A stretch of DNA of 64,000 bases, taken from positions 1 through 64,000 of the forward strand of contig JBEBGN010000001.1 in the NCBI GenBank assembly GCA_040081395.1, read 5' to 3'. The notes under the pieces are model-generated. The model searched no databases. It worked only from the letters and a program-made list of their open reading frames with translations, and was not told the origin of the DNA. Made by a program: the position numbers and the translations under genes. Source of the stretch: UBA2982 sp040081395 (GTDB lineage Bacteria > Gemmatimonadota > Gemmatimonadetes > Longimicrobiales > Gaopeijiaceae). Shown here one piece after another: positions 8,279 through 15,961 of the stretch; position 1 is the first letter of the stretch; each line of letters opens with the position of its first letter.

Positions 8279-8800
8279 TCAGCTGCCCACCAGTCGCGCC
8301 GCCGCGCCCACGAGGTCCTGCTCGGCGCCCACACCGGTGTAGGCCACCCTACCCTGCGCATCGAGCATGACGACGATGGAGGTCGTGGTGGCGTTGTAGG
8401 CACGCACGGCCGCGCCCCGGTCGTCCCATAGCACGGTGTACCCGGGATCGTGCTCCTCCAGGTGTCGCTGAACCCGCCGAACCGTCTGCGCCACGCCGAC
8501 CGCGACCGCGACGACGTTGATCTGCTGGCCGTGCTGCGCCTGGATGCGGTCCAGCTGCGGCTGGAGCGCCTCGCAGATCTCGCACCAGGTGGCCCAAAAC
8601 TCGATGATGGCCGGCTTGCCACGAGTGAAATCGATGAGGTCGACCGCATTCCCCTCCAAATCCTCGAGCGCCGCGCCCGGACCCACCGTGCCGATGGGCA
8701 GGGAGACGGAGCCTTCACCCGCCGCCTGTGCGTGCACGGCCAGCGGGAGGGCGAGGAAAAGGGCCAAAGCGATGCGGAAGGGCTTTGCGCGCATGGTCAC
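8279..8800 (-). CDS. TlpA/ResA-like periplasmic thiol-disulfide oxidoreductase
   Basis: A 173-residue exported thioredoxin-fold protein with a signal peptide (about 1-26) and a TlpA-type active site, ATWCEICEAL, giving the redox pair Cys73-Cys76. Such proteins reduce apocytochrome c or other periplasmic cysteines using electrons passed by a CcdA/DsbD membrane protein. The CcdA-like gene lies immediately upstream on the same strand (2-base gap), so the two probably form a working pair. The dipeptide between the cysteines is Glu-Ile, and the cis-Pro loop near TTTSIVVM lacks an obvious proline just before the strand, which may affect substrate handling. The start could be either of two ATGs two codons apart. 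Confidence 0.85.
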   Translation of the reverse strand: MTMRAKPFRIALALFLALPLAVHAQAAGEGSVSLPIGTVGPGAALEDLEGNAVDLIDFTRGKPAIIEFWATWCEICEALQPQLDRIQAQHGQQINVVAVAVGVAQTVRRVQRHLEEHDPGYTVLWDDRGAAVRAYNATTTSIVVMLDAQGRVAYTGVGAEQDLVGAAARLVGS

Positions 8801-8801
8801 C

Positions 8802-9533
8802 TCAGAGGTTGTAACCGGCAGACACGAAGTAATACTCCGCCATGCCGAACATGATCAATGCCGCGATCCGCTTCACCCACACCATCCAGACACCCGACCG
8901 CGGCAGGAGCGCCAGGGTGCCCGAGAAAAGGCCGACCGCGATGAGGAGGGCGGTCATGCCCAAGGAAAACACGAACAGGTAGACGAACCCCATCAGGCCG
9001 GCACCCGTGGTGGCGACCCATGTGAGCACCACGGCGAACGCGGGCGCGCCGCAGGGCGCCGCCACGACACCCGACATCGCACCCATCAGGAAGACCGCTC
9101 CGTAGGAGCCGCCTTCCGTCTGCGCCGCGCGCTGAAGCAGCTTACGCGGTACCGGCACGGGGATCACGTCCAGCATGGCGAGCGCGAAGAGCACGAGCAG
9201 GTTGCCGATCGCGAGCAGGGCCCAGGGGCTCGCGCTCACGGTGCCGAAGAGCTGACCGCTCACACCCGCGATGGCTCCGAGTAGCGCGTACAGCGTCGCC
9301 AATCCCACCGCGTAGGTCAGTGTGAGCCCGATCGTGCGCGACTTGGGCTGATCCTCACGCGCGGTGCCCGCGATCACCGCGCTGGTGATCGGGATCATCG
9401 GGTACACGCACGGAGTCAGGCTGGTGAGCACACCCGCGCCGAACATCGCGCCGAGCGCGAGCAGGGGGCTGGAGGCCAGCGCCTCTGAGAGGCCGCCGGG
9501 TGGCTCGATCTGGAGGAGGGCGATGGGGGTCAC
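8802..9533 (-). CDS. CcdA/DsbD-type membrane thiol:disulfide transporter
   Basis: A polytopic membrane protein of the DsbD central-domain/CcdA family, which carries reducing equivalents from cytoplasmic thioredoxin to periplasmic thiol proteins. The two conserved intramembrane cysteines are visible in LTSLTPCVYP and AAPCGAP. Around six transmembrane segments fit the sequence. The start is uncertain: GTG 9533 gives 243 residues with a short N-terminal tail before TM1, but no clear ribosome site is present, and the frame stays open further upstream into the divergent gene's leader. It lies 2 bases upstream of the TlpA-like gene, its likely partner, and near the exported peroxiredoxin. Confidence 0.8.
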   Translation of the reverse strand: MTPIALLQIEPPGGLSEALASSPLLALGAMFGAGVLTSLTPCVYPMIPITSAVIAGTAREDQPKSRTIGLTLTYAVGLATLYALLGAIAGVSGQLFGTVSASPWALLAIGNLLVLFALAMLDVIPVPVPRKLLQRAAQTEGGSYGAVFLMGAMSGVVAAPCGAPAFAVVLTWVATTGAGLMGFVYLFVFSLGMTALLIAVGLFSGTLALLPRSGVWMVWVKRIAALIMFGMAEYYFVSAGYNL

Positions 9534-9601
9534 AGCCGAATAAGGTGATGCGAGCAGCCTCGCCGGTCCAACGCACGGCCCACCCGGAACGCGGCCTCGG
9601 G

Positions 9602-9607
9602 TATATT
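9602..9607 (+). promoter_or_regulatory. -10-like TATATT upstream of the DUF502 gene
   Basis: TATATT ends 38 bases before ATG 9646. It is the only AT-rich hexamer in this GC-rich intergenic stretch. No convincing -35 element is visible. Confidence 0.3.
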
Positions 9608-9645
9608 CGTTGCCCCTCTCCGCCCTACTGGTCACGCACCCGTCG

Positions 9646-10314
9646 ATGGAACTCCCCGGCACTCGTACGCGCCCTTGGCGCCTGAAAGCCCGCATGGCCT
9701 CGGGCCTCGTGGTGCTGATCCCCTTGGTCGTCACCATCGCGGTGATCCGGTTCGTCTTCAACTTCACGTCCGGGATCCTGCTCCCGTTCCTCGACCCCGC
9801 GCTCGCAACCTGGCCGGCGGCGGCGCGAGCCGCGCTCTCGCTCGCGATCCTGTTGGTCGTGATCTACGTGCTCGGCGAGATCGCAGCCCAGGCCGTCGGG
9901 CGCCGCCTGCTCGCGCTCGGCGAGGCGATCGTGCTCAAGGTGCCCTTCGTGAAGGTGGTCTACTCGGCTTCCAAGCAGGTGGTGGGCACCTTCCAGGGAA
10001 GCAAGTCCCAGGCGTTCAAGTCGGTTGTCTTCGTCGAGTTTCCCCATCCCGGCACCCGCTCCATCGGATTCGTCACCTCCCGCATGCAGCGTGAAGACGG
10101 AAGCGACTGGCACCTGGTCTTCGTCCCCACCACCCCGAACCCCACGACGGGCTTTCTCCAGTTCGTCCCGGTGGACCGCGTGGTACCGGCGAATATGAGC
10201 GTCGAGGACGGCGTGAAGTTGGTGATGTCGCTCGGCGTGCTCACTCCGGATCAGTGGAACACGGCACCCGCAGCGCCCGTAGGGGAGTCCAAGACCTCGC
10301 CCGCACGGCCCTGA
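9646..10314 (+). CDS. DUF502 family membrane protein
   Basis: A 222-residue protein of the DUF502 family: two N-terminal transmembrane helices (about 18-40 and 56-82), then a conserved domain with KVPFVKVVYSASKQV and FVEFPHPGTRSIGFVT segments typical of the family. The biochemical function of DUF502 proteins is unknown; family members are inner-membrane proteins with the conserved domain on one face. ATG 9646 is chosen over an in-frame upstream start because it leaves room for the promoter-like TATATT. The M50-like peptidase gene begins 10 bases after the stop, so the two are likely co-transcribed. Confidence 0.8.
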   Translation: MELPGTRTRPWRLKARMASGLVVLIPLVVTIAVIRFVFNFTSGILLPFLDPALATWPAAARAALSLAILLVVIYVLGEIAAQAVGRRLLALGEAIVLKVPFVKVVYSASKQVVGTFQGSKSQAFKSVVFVEFPHPGTRSIGFVTSRMQREDGSDWHLVFVPTTPNPTTGFLQFVPVDRVVPANMSVEDGVKLVMSLGVLTPDQWNTAPAAPVGESKTSPARP

Positions 10315-10324
10315 CGCAGCGCTC

Positions 10325-10996
10325 ATGACGAAACGCTCGAAAAGAAAGGCCCGCTTCGTCGCGGGCTTCACGCTCTTCTTCGCCGCACTCTGGTTCCTGT
10401 GGGAGACGCCCATCGTCTATCCACTGAAGATCTTCGTGGTGCTCCTCCATGAGGTCAGTCACGCCATGGTCGCGGTCGCGACCGGGGGCTCGATCGAGCG
10501 CATCACCCTCGACCCGATGCAGGGCGGCGCCTGCCACTGCCCCGGTGGCAACGCATTCCTGACGCTCAGCGCGGGATACCTGGGAAGCCTCGTATGGGGC
10601 GGGTTGATGCTTTCGGCCGCGCGAAGCAACCGCATCAAGGCGGAGTGGGTGAACAGTCTCATTGGCGCACTCGTCATTGGGCTCACACTCCTCTATGTGC
10701 GCAACGGCTTCGGCTTCGCGTTCGGCATTCTCTTCGGACTCGCCCTGCTGGCGGTGTCGCGCAAGCTCGGCGACGGCGTGAACCGTCCCCTGCTTCTCAC
10801 CTTGGGGCTGACGAGCGCGCTCTACGCGATCCTCGACATCAAGAGCGACGTGCTCGATAGGCCCGAGGTCCGCTCCGACGCATTCATGCTCGCAGAGATC
10901 ACCGGCGTGCCGACGGTTGTGTGGGGCGTGATCTGGATCGGCGCGGCGCTCGCTTTCTCCTTCTGGTTGCTTCGCCGGGCCTACCGGGACGCCTGA
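10325..10996 (+). CDS. M50-like membrane metallopeptidase
   Basis: A 223-residue multi-pass membrane protein with the zinc-binding signature HEVSH (His42, Glu43, His46) inside the second hydrophobic helix, as in the M50B-like peptidases related to site-2 proteases. Several further hydrophobic helices follow. A Cys-His-Cys segment (GACHCPGG, about 70-77) after the active site is unusual and might bind metal. I do not see a clear third zinc ligand in an LDG motif, so activity is not assured. It is 10 bases downstream of the DUF502 gene. Substrate unknown. Confidence 0.7.
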   Translation: MTKRSKRKARFVAGFTLFFAALWFLWETPIVYPLKIFVVLLHEVSHAMVAVATGGSIERITLDPMQGGACHCPGGNAFLTLSAGYLGSLVWGGLMLSAARSNRIKAEWVNSLIGALVIGLTLLYVRNGFGFAFGILFGLALLAVSRKLGDGVNRPLLLTLGLTSALYAILDIKSDVLDRPEVRSDAFMLAEITGVPTVVWGVIWIGAALAFSFWLLRRAYRDA

Positions 10997-11067
10997 ACTG
11001 CGCCACCACTGCCGACAGGGTCTTGGCCCGCGCGCCACACCACCGGCCGGGCGGCGCAGCGACGGTC

Positions 11068-11096
11068 TTGCACCGGTCCATCGGCCTTTTTATGAT
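11068..11096 (+). promoter_or_regulatory. Strong sigma-70-type promoter
   Basis: TTGCAC (11068-11073) and TATGAT (11091-11096) are separated by exactly 17 bases, the closest to consensus among the promoters I see here. Transcription would begin near 11102 and run into the terminator at 11272-11312. Confidence 0.7.
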
Positions 11097-11141
11097 GGCT
11101 TCGTTCCGCCCTCAGTCAGACCTGCAACAGGAGGTGATCCC

Positions 11142-11204
11142 TTGAACATCCCGAGTACTCTGTCGAGCCTGGCACGGGCAAGCGATCGCCGGAGCGGCTT
11201 CTAA
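11142..11204 (+). CDS. Possible 20-residue peptide with extreme ribosome-binding site
   Basis: AGGAGGTGATCC (11129-11140) matches the anti-Shine-Dalgarno end of 16S rRNA over 12 bases, and a TTG follows after one base. The frame reads 20 residues, beginning MNIPSTLSSL and ending RRSGF, to TAA 11202-11204. Start-to-SD spacing is short when measured from the SD end but normal from its AGGAGG core. No homologue is recognised. A second frame over the same bases encodes a basic 26-residue stretch but has no start codon. The signal may equally be part of an RNA that interacts with the ribosome. Confidence 0.4.
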   Translation: MNIPSTLSSLARASDRRSGF

Positions 11205-11271
11205 AGCCGAACCGCCTGAAGTAGTCGCTGTTCGCGCCGTACCCGGCCATCGCGCTGGGCTGCGACAGTGC

Positions 11272-11312
11272 CGACGCCACCGGGAGTTCAGTCCGGTGGC
11301 GTCGCTTTTTTT
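11272..11312 (+). terminator. Strong intrinsic terminator
   Basis: A 12-bp perfect stem (CGACGCCACCGG 11272-11283 with its complement 11293-11304) is followed by C and seven Ts (11306-11312). This is the clearest Rho-independent terminator in the window. Confidence 0.9.
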
Positions 11313-11324
11313 GGGGGCCCGGCG

Positions 11325-11906
11325 TCAACCGAACCAGGGCGGCGCGTTGCCTGGCTTCCATTTGATGTTGCAGCCGACGCTCGGCATTTGGCTCGCGATG
11401 GGTTCACGACCGTCCAGAACCGCGTCGCAAGCTGCGCGCAGGTCGGTCCCACTCACGGGCGCGTCCAGTGATGGCCGACTCGAGTCGAACTGGCCGCGGT
11501 AGACCAACTCGCGCCGCTGGTCGTAGAGGAAGAAGTCGGGAGTGCACGCCGCGCTGAACGCTTTCGCGACCTCTTGGGACTCGTCGTAGAGATACGGGAA
11601 CGGGTAACCGCGCAAAACAACCTCGTCGATCATCTTCGCGGGACTGTCGTCCGGGTAGCTCGCCACGTCGTTGGCATTGATACCGACGATCGCCAATCCC
11701 TTCGCACCGTACTCACGGCCGAAGCGCGCCAGCTCGTCCGCGATGTGTTTCACGAAGGGACAGTGGTTGGAGAGGAAGATGACGAGCAGCGCGGGCGCCT
11801 CTGCGAGATCGGCCCCGGAGACCGTTCGCCCGGTCGCCGGCTCGGGCAACGAGAAGTCGGGAGCCGGCGTGCCGAGGGGGACCATCGTCGACGGGACGCG
11901 AACCAT
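11325..11906 (-). CDS. Cytoplasmic redoxin (AhpC/TSA-type thioredoxin-fold protein)
   Basis: A 193-residue thioredoxin-fold protein with the redoxin entry motif APDFSLPEP and the active-site strand LSNHCPFVKH, giving a single candidate catalytic Cys49. Proteins with SNHCP(F/Y)xK form a widespread redoxin subgroup often annotated as thioredoxin family or peroxiredoxin-like. Further cysteines lie in SAACTPDFF and the C-terminal SVGCNIKWKPG, a segment conserved in this subgroup. No signal peptide is visible, unlike the other two thioredoxin-fold proteins nearby, so it acts in the cytoplasm. AAGGAGA stands correctly before ATG 11906. Substrate unknown. Confidence 0.8.
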   Translation of the reverse strand: MVRVPSTMVPLGTPAPDFSLPEPATGRTVSGADLAEAPALLVIFLSNHCPFVKHIADELARFGREYGAKGLAIVGINANDVASYPDDSPAKMIDEVVLRGYPFPYLYDESQEVAKAFSAACTPDFFLYDQRRELVYRGQFDSSRPSLDAPVSGTDLRAACDAVLDGREPIASQMPSVGCNIKWKPGNAPPWFG

Positions 11907-12050
11907 GCGGGCTCTCCTTGGCTGACTTGCACGTTCCCCAGGGTGCCAACGAACCCCGATAGCCGGCGTGAGTGCCGGGCCTTTCCAAGCTCGCCGCGAA
12001 CGGGCGCCCCAGCTGCCTCCGGCTTGCCGGCGCGGGGGGCAGATGGTATT

Positions 12051-12064
12051 CATACGAACGTATG
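12051..12064. promoter_or_regulatory. Palindromic operator overlapping the tetR-type start codon
   Basis: CATACG-AA-CGTATG is a perfect interrupted palindrome whose right arm ends on the ATG of the regulator (12062). Its size and place fit an autoregulatory site for the TetR-family protein that heads the efflux operon. Confidence 0.6.
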
Positions 12065-12724
12065 AGTTACACTGGCCCAAAGCCGCAGCGGCAACGCTCG
12101 AAGGCAGATCTCGGGGAGGCGACGCGCGCCGACCTGATCGCCGCGGGACGTCGCCTGTTCGGGCAACGGGGCTACGACGGAGCGTCGATCCGGGCGATCA
12201 CCAACCAGGCCGGGGTGAATCTGGGTGCGGTCACCTATCACTTCGGCTCCAAGCGAGCCCTGTACGCGGCGGTCCTGGAGCAGGGCCTCCGACCCATCGC
12301 GTCGCGCGTCCAGTCCGTCGCGAACTCGGAGGGCACCGCCTTGGAGCGAATCCTGCGCGTGGTCGAGGCCTACTTCGAACACTTCGAGGCTCACCCTGAT
12401 CTGCCGCACCTACTCTTGCAGGAGGTCGCGGCGGGTAAACAGCCGCCCCCGGTCGTACTCGACATCCTGAGGAGCGTGAAGGACGCCATCGCGGGCCTCC
12501 AACTCGAAGGGGACTTGGATGGGTCCGTGCGCCCGGGTGATCCGGTGCTGACCGCGCTCAGCGTCGTCTCGCAGCCGATCTACCTCGCCTTGGTGGCTCC
12601 CCTTCTCCGGGCCCTCGGCCCCGTAGACCTGTCGTTGCCGCCGACCCGTCGGGTGGCACTCCAGCACATCCTCGCCTTCGTTCGGGCGGGCCTCACGCCC
12701 GCCGGGAATCAACTCACCCCATGA
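12062..12724 (+). CDS. TetR-family repressor of the efflux operon
   Basis: A 220-residue TetR/AcrR-type regulator. The N-terminal helix-turn-helix (about 24-70) carries the family hallmarks GYDGASIRAI and YHFGSKRALY. The C-terminal ligand domain resembles the CecR/YbiH group (DUF1956-like). In Enterobacteria CecR controls the ybhGFSR export operon, and the same gene set follows here. The stop overlaps the start of the TolC-like gene by 4 bases, so the regulator is the first gene of the operon and likely controls itself through the palindrome over its start codon. Expected inducers are hydrophobic or antibiotic-like compounds; that is inference from the family. Confidence 0.88.
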   Translation: MSYTGPKPQRQRSKADLGEATRADLIAAGRRLFGQRGYDGASIRAITNQAGVNLGAVTYHFGSKRALYAAVLEQGLRPIASRVQSVANSEGTALERILRVVEAYFEHFEAHPDLPHLLLQEVAAGKQPPPVVLDILRSVKDAIAGLQLEGDLDGSVRPGDPVLTALSVVSQPIYLALVAPLLRALGPVDLSLPPTRRVALQHILAFVRAGLTPAGNQLTP

Positions 12725-14046
12725 CTTCGACCTGCACGCGCCTCGGCCCGACCGCTGCCGCCGCTCTCGCCTATCTGCTCTTGGTGCCGGGTGTGCACGC
12801 TCAGGTACTCACCCTCACCGACGCGATCGACGCCGCCCTGGCCACGCATCCCGTGCTCGCTGCGGCCGATGCGCGGGTGCTCGCGGCCGAGGGCGCCAGC
12901 GACGCCGCCCGCGCGGCACGGCTGCCTGCGGCTTCTGTGACGGCCAACCTCACGCATTTCCAGGAGCCGATGGTGGTGGCGCCGCTGCACAGCCTGAGTC
13001 TGGGCAGCCCACCGACCTTCGACCGTTCGCTGCTACAAGGCCAGCTCGGCGCACTATACACGCTCTTCGACGGTGGGGTGCGCGGATCGCGCATTCGTGG
13101 CAGCGACGCCATGGGGGAAGCCACCAGGGCCTTTCGTGGCTCCGCCGAGATGGAGGTCCTCGAACAGACCGCGTCCGCCTACACCGGGACCGTGGCCGCG
13201 CGCGCTCTGCTCGAGGCCGCGAGGGCCCAGGTTGCCGCGCTCCAGTCGGAGCGAGATCGTGCCCAGCGACACCTGGAGGCCGGGTCTGCCGCCGAACTGG
13301 AAGTGCTCCGCGCGGACGCGGTTCTCCAACTGGCACGCGCCGCGGAGGCGAGCGCCCTGGCACGCGCAGGGCTCGCCGAGCGGGCACTCGCCCGCGCTAT
13401 GGGCCTCGGCTCGGAGGCACTGTCGAGCAACCAGCTCGCCGACCTCGCCCCGAGGGCCATCTCTCCGGGCGAGCGGCGCCAAGACAGCCCCATCCTTCGT
13501 CAGGCCGACCGCTCCGTAGCCGCCGCTGAAGCCCTCCTGTCGGAGGAGCGCGGAGGGCGACTTCCATCGGTCGTGCTCGGAGCGGGAGTGCAGGACTTCG
13601 GCACCGCGACGGGGGACCACGTCCTCGAGTGGCGCGCGGGCGTCGAACTGTCGTGGCCGCTCTTCACCGGAGGCGCCCAGGGGGCATCGGTGCGACGGGC
13701 CGCAGCGAACCTGGATGCGGCGCGGGCGGAGCTGGCGGGGGCAAAGCTGCGGGTCGACCAGGAGATCGACGCAGCGCGGACGGCCCTCGTCGAGGCAGAC
13801 GCACGTCTCCAGGCCCTCGAGGCCGCGGTCACCCAATGGACGGAAGTGGCACGCATCGAGGCGCTGGCGCTGCAGGCCGGATCTGGGGAGCAGCGTGATC
13901 TACTCCGCGCCGAGGCCGGGCTCTTCGAGTCCCGCGCAGCACGAGTGGTGGCTCGACAGGACGCGATCCTCGCGCGGGTGCGTTTGGCCCGAGCCGAGGG
14001 CACTCTGACACGTGATTGGTTCGTCGAATCGATGGAGACCCGATGA
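12721..14046 (+). CDS. TolC-family outer-membrane efflux channel
   Basis: A 441-residue outer-membrane factor of the TolC/OEP family. A signal peptide (about 1-28) is followed by LTLTDAIDAAL, the typical first repeat, and long alanine-rich coiled-coil helices in two structural repeats. The second repeat contains WRAGVELSWPLFTGG, a strand-turn motif characteristic of TolC homologues. It would form the trans-periplasmic duct for the HlyD/ABC exporter encoded next. Translation is coupled by ATGA overlap both to the TetR gene upstream and to the HlyD gene downstream. Confidence 0.9.
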   Translation: MTSTCTRLGPTAAAALAYLLLVPGVHAQVLTLTDAIDAALATHPVLAAADARVLAAEGASDAARAARLPAASVTANLTHFQEPMVVAPLHSLSLGSPPTFDRSLLQGQLGALYTLFDGGVRGSRIRGSDAMGEATRAFRGSAEMEVLEQTASAYTGTVAARALLEAARAQVAALQSERDRAQRHLEAGSAAELEVLRADAVLQLARAAEASALARAGLAERALARAMGLGSEALSSNQLADLAPRAISPGERRQDSPILRQADRSVAAAEALLSEERGGRLPSVVLGAGVQDFGTATGDHVLEWRAGVELSWPLFTGGAQGASVRRAAANLDAARAELAGAKLRVDQEIDAARTALVEADARLQALEAAVTQWTEVARIEALALQAGSGEQRDLLRAEAGLFESRAARVVARQDAILARVRLARAEGTLTRDWFVESMETR

Positions 14047-15035
14047 TGAAGACCCGCATCCGAATCGCGCTGCTGTTGATGGTCATTGCCGCGGGCTCCT
14101 GGCTCGCGCTGCGCGGACCCGCAACCGGGTCGACCGCGGTCGCTGCGTCGGGCACCGTCGAGGCGACGGATGCCGATCTCGGTTTCCAGGTCGCGGGACG
14201 CGTCCTCTCGATCGCGGTCGGCGAGGGCGACGCAGTCCGCACTGGCGACGAGATCGCTCGCCTCGACACCCGCGAGCTGGACGCGATGCTCGACGGAGCT
14301 CGCGCGCAACTCGATGCGGCGCAGGCGAGGCTGCGTGAATTGGAGAGCGGCGCCCGCCCCCAGGAGGTGCTCACCGTCGAGGCCTCGGTCCGCGCCTCCG
14401 CCACGCGCGCCGAGGAGGCGCGCAGCGAGCTGGAGCGGGCCACCACCCTCTTTGCCGGGGGCGCAATCAGCCGGCAGACACTCGACCGCGCGGAATCCGC
14501 GCGCGCGGTCGCCGTAGCGGCGCTCGAGCAGGCGGAGGAGCAGTTGGCTCTCGTCGCAGAGGGGCCACGCGACGAGACCATCGAGGCGCAGCGCGCGGCG
14601 GTGGCGCAGGCCCGTTCCAATGTGGCGCGAGCCGAGGCCGCGCTCGGCCATGCGTTGGTCACCGCGCCGTTCGACGGGATCGTGACGGTTCGGCATCGCG
14701 AGCCGGGGGAGGCAGTCTCGCCGGGCGCACCGGTGCTCACGCTTCTCGATCCGAGCGACCGATGGGTCCGGATCTACGTCCGCGAGGATCAGATGGGCTT
14801 CGTGCGCGTCGGCCTGCCGGCGCGCATCGTCGCGGACACCTACCCTGACCGGGAGTACGCGGGCGAAGTGGTCTTCATCGGTAGCGAGGCCGAGTTCACG
14901 CCGCGCAACGTGCAGACGACCGAGCAGCGCACCAAGCTCGTGTATCCCGTCAGGATCCGGATCACGGGCGATCCGGGGTTCGACCTCAAGCCGGGCGTTC
15001 CCGCGGACGTGACCCTCGAAACCGGGGGGCCATGA
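14043..15035 (+). CDS. HlyD/YbhG-type periplasmic adaptor
   Basis: A 330-residue membrane-fusion protein that links the inner-membrane ABC transporter to the TolC-like channel. It has one N-terminal membrane helix (about 6-24) and a split biotinyl-lipoyl-like domain: the first half is around GTVEATDADLGFQVAGRV, the second around ALVTAPFDGIVTVRH. A long alpha-hairpin coiled coil lies between them (about 80-200). A beta-barrel region ends the protein. The two adjacent ATGs at 14043 and 14046 both give plausible starts; the first overlaps the upstream stop. Organisation and length match E. coli YbhG. Confidence 0.9.
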   Translation: MMKTRIRIALLLMVIAAGSWLALRGPATGSTAVAASGTVEATDADLGFQVAGRVLSIAVGEGDAVRTGDEIARLDTRELDAMLDGARAQLDAAQARLRELESGARPQEVLTVEASVRASATRAEEARSELERATTLFAGGAISRQTLDRAESARAVAVAALEQAEEQLALVAEGPRDETIEAQRAAVAQARSNVARAEAALGHALVTAPFDGIVTVRHREPGEAVSPGAPVLTLLDPSDRWVRIYVREDQMGFVRVGLPARIVADTYPDREYAGEVVFIGSEAEFTPRNVQTTEQRTKLVYPVRIRITGDPGFDLKPGVPADVTLETGGP

Positions 15036-15961
15036 GCACGGTCGTCGTCGATGGGTTGACGCGCACGTTCGGCTCCGTGAAGGCCGTAGACGAGCTCAGT
15101 TTCCAGGTCGCTGCCGGTGAGCTGTTCGGCATCGTCGGGCCCGATGGCGCCGGCAAGACCACCACGCTCCGGATGCTGGCCGGAGTCCTGCGCCCCACGG
15201 CGGGGACCGCGCTGGTTGCGGGGATCGACGTGGCCGCTCGACCCGAGGAGGTCAAGCCGCACATCGCGTACATGGCGCAGCGGTTCGGCTTGTACGAGGA
15301 CCTCACCGTGGCCGAGAACCTCGAGTTCTACGCCGACCTCTACCGGGTTCCGCACGACGCAAGGCCCGCGCGCCTCGATCGACTGTACGCATTCAGTCGA
15401 CTCGGGGAATTCGCGGATCGACTCGCTGGTAAGCTGTCAGGCGGTATGAAGCAGAAGCTCTCGCTCTCGTGCGCCCTGGTCCATCAACCCGAGGTATTGC
15501 TCCTCGACGAACCGACCTTCGGGGTCGACCCCATTTCGCGCCGAGAGCTCTGGCTCATCCTGCATGAGATGGTGCGGGAGGGAGTCACCATGGTGGTCTC
15601 GACCTCCTATCTCGACGAGGCCGAGCGCTGCGATCGCGTCACCCTCCTCAACGAGGGAAAGTCCCTCGCGCTCGACACGCCCGCGGCGCTGATGTCCTCA
15701 CTGGGCGGGACGCTCCTCGCGTTGGCCACCGACGATCCGCGACGCGCGCGCGACCTGTTGCGAGCCTCGCCGCACGCCCAGACCGCGACGCTTTTCGGCG
15801 ACACGGTCCACGTGATCCTCTCGCGCGGATCGAGCCCTGCGGACCTAGGCGGCGCCATGGAGCGCGTGGGCATCTCCGTGTCCAGCTCGCGGACGGTCGA
15901 GCCTTCGCTGGAGGACGTGTTCATCCATCTGGTCCGCCCGCCGACGGCGCACCATGCCTGA
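15032..15961 (+). CDS. ABC transporter ATP-binding subunit (first YbhF half)
   Basis: A 309-residue ATPase with Walker A GPDGAGKTTT, signature LSGGMKQKL and Walker B VLLLDEPTFGVDP. It powers the export complex with the second ATPase encoded next. E. coli YbhF carries both nucleotide-binding domains in one chain; here they are separate genes overlapping by 8 bases. The start overlaps the HlyD stop (ATGA). The aspartate in the Walker A loop (GPDG rather than GPNG) is a common variant in this subfamily. The C-terminal 80 residues form the usual regulatory tail. Confidence 0.92.
   Translation: MSTVVVDGLTRTFGSVKAVDELSFQVAAGELFGIVGPDGAGKTTTLRMLAGVLRPTAGTALVAGIDVAARPEEVKPHIAYMAQRFGLYEDLTVAENLEFYADLYRVPHDARPARLDRLYAFSRLGEFADRLAGKLSGGMKQKLSLSCALVHQPEVLLLDEPTFGVDPISRRELWLILHEMVREGVTMVVSTSYLDEAERCDRVTLLNEGKSLALDTPAALMSSLGGTLLALATDDPRRARDLLRASPHAQTATLFGDTVHVILSRGSSPADLGGAMERVGISVSSSRTVEPSLEDVFIHLVRPPTAHHA

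Larger units (their letters stand above)
11102..11312 (+). ncRNA. Unidentified small RNA or small-peptide transcript
   Basis: A roughly 210-base transcript is defined by the promoter at 11068-11096 and the intrinsic terminator at 11272-11312. It occupies the only gap longer than 300 bases in the window (10997-11324). Inside are a near-perfect Shine-Dalgarno sequence, a 20-codon frame, and a hairpin (CGGCTT/AAGCCG) with the frame's stop codon in its loop. No plus-strand gene follows that it could lead into, so it is an independent unit. I do not recognise it as tmRNA, 6S, RNase P or SRP RNA. Confidence 0.55.

Noticed and set aside
11116..11361. An 81-residue minus-strand frame over the small transcription unit
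   Set aside because: It has no ribosome site or promoter, overlaps the redoxin gene's 3' end and runs against a strong plus-strand promoter and terminator.
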